A DNA stretch of 6,174 nt from contig JAKSPP010000089.1 in NCBI GenBank assembly GCA_024404735.1, positions 1-6,174 of the forward strand, in the 5' to 3' direction. The notes beneath the pieces were generated by a model that saw only the letters and a program-made list of their open reading frames with translations, was not told the origin of the DNA and did no database searches. Shown here one piece after another: positions 5,826 through 6,174 of the stretch. The stretch is from Oscillospiraceae bacterium. GTDB taxonomy: Bacteria; Bacillota; Clostridia; Oscillospirales; Oscillospiraceae. The position numbers and the translations under genes were made by a program. Numbering within the stretch: position 1 is the stretch's first letter; each line of letters starts with the position of its first letter.

Positions 5826-6174
5826 TTATCCTCGCTTTCGTGGGGGATTGTATTTGTTAAATTCCGTCTCTCCGGAAAGGCCGGGAGCGGCGTGGGATTC
5901 GTCTGCCCCCAGCATGGCGTCGCAGAGCTCTCCTCCGTCGGAAATGACGGGGATTATGGAAACTCCGAGGGTCTTCTCGGCCTCCTCAAGGCTTATGCTG
6001 TCAAGAAAGTCGCGCTCCTCACGCCTTAGCATATCGGTGGAAATAAGTACTCTCCGGCCAAGGGGCTTTCCCTTGAGCTGAGTCAGAAGGTCCGTGCCCG
6101 TTATAAGGCCCGTAACCGTTACGCCTCCGCCGTAGAAGCTGTTTTTTATGGGGTAGATATGGTAAGTAATTCCG
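5826..6174 (-). CDS. DUF512 family (radical-SAM-like) protein, 3' part only, cut by right edge
   Basis: The open frame enters from the right edge and gives 115 residues up to the TAA at 5828-5826, without a start. It begins GITYHIYPIKNSFYGGGVTV, then TGLITGTDLLTQLKGKPLG, and later RVLISTDMLRREERDFLD followed by LEEAEKTLGVSIIPV. The TGLITGxDLL, LG-x-x-x-LI and MLR-x-x-E-x-x-FLD elements are hallmarks of the DUF512 C-terminal domain. Full-length members run about 430-450 residues, with a PDZ-like N-terminus and a radical-SAM-related middle region; those parts are outside the window. The biochemical function is not established. The family sits directly upstream of der in many Clostridia. The tail after the domain (about 30 residues, ending NPPRKRG) is low in recognisable motif and its last codons provide the der Shine-Dalgarno. 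The internal ATG at 6032 is a conserved Met in MLRREE, not a start. Confidence 0.93.
   Translation of the reverse strand, partial: GITYHIYPIKNSFYGGGVTVTGLITGTDLLTQLKGKPLGRRVLISTDMLRREERDFLDSISLEEAEKTLGVSIIPVISDGGELCDAMLGADESHAAPGLSGETEFNKYNPPRKRG

Noticed and set aside
5826..6032. A separate 68-residue small gene starting at ATG 6032
   Set aside because: The same frame stays open to the right edge, and the upstream residues (TGLITGTDLL and following) match the DUF512 C-terminal domain, so the ATG is internal.
5722..6081. A 119-codon plus-strand open frame antisense to the der start and the DUF512 tail
   Set aside because: It spans two well-supported minus-strand genes, has no recognisable motif and shows a composition typical of a reverse-strand shadow of GC-balanced coding sequence.

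Overview
The window is a tightly packed, single-direction stretch of ordinary bacterial chromosome, with every supported gene on the minus strand. Protein features suggest a Firmicute of class Clostridia, probably the Oscillospirales/Ruminococcaceae group. The evidence is the DUF512 protein directly upstream of der, an acyl-phosphate-dependent PlsY of the GSKNAGLTN type, and a YfmF/YfmH-like M16 peptidase pair. Base composition is mid-range, GA-rich Shine-Dalgarno sites are strong, and GTG and TTG starts are used. The taxonomic placement is inference from protein style and gene order, not from a search.

In the order of transcription (right to left) the window holds: the 3' part of a DUF512/radical-SAM-like protein gene (5826-6174); der, the double-GTPase ribosome assembly factor (4494-5822); plsY, glycerol-3-phosphate acyltransferase (3850-4497); an OmpR/PhoB-type response regulator (3200-3853); its sensor histidine kinase with a TTG start (2220-3194); an unrecognised membrane-anchored, cysteine-rich protein with a GTG start (1514-2245); a YfmF-like M16 protein without the zinc motif (142-1473); and the first 49 codons of a YfmH-like M16 peptidase, cut by the left edge (1-149).

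Spacing is extremely tight: 3 nt between DUF512 and der, ATGA overlaps at der/plsY and plsY/regulator, 5 nt between regulator and kinase, a 26-nt overlap between kinase and the unknown gene, 40 nt before yfmF, and an 8-nt overlap between yfmF and yfmH. Nearly every start has a Shine-Dalgarno sequence inside the preceding gene. I see no convincing internal promoter or terminator, so an eight-gene transcript with translational coupling is the simplest reading. It would join ribosome assembly, phospholipid synthesis, an envelope-type two-component system and a putative processing peptidase pair.

There are no tRNAs, rRNAs, mobile elements, CRISPR arrays or long repeats that I can recognise, and no gene-free stretch longer than 40 bases. 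The least explained element is the anchored cysteine-rich protein between the sensor kinase and the M16 pair. I do not see a dramatic new system; the unusual operon composition and that orphan protein are what merit a second look.
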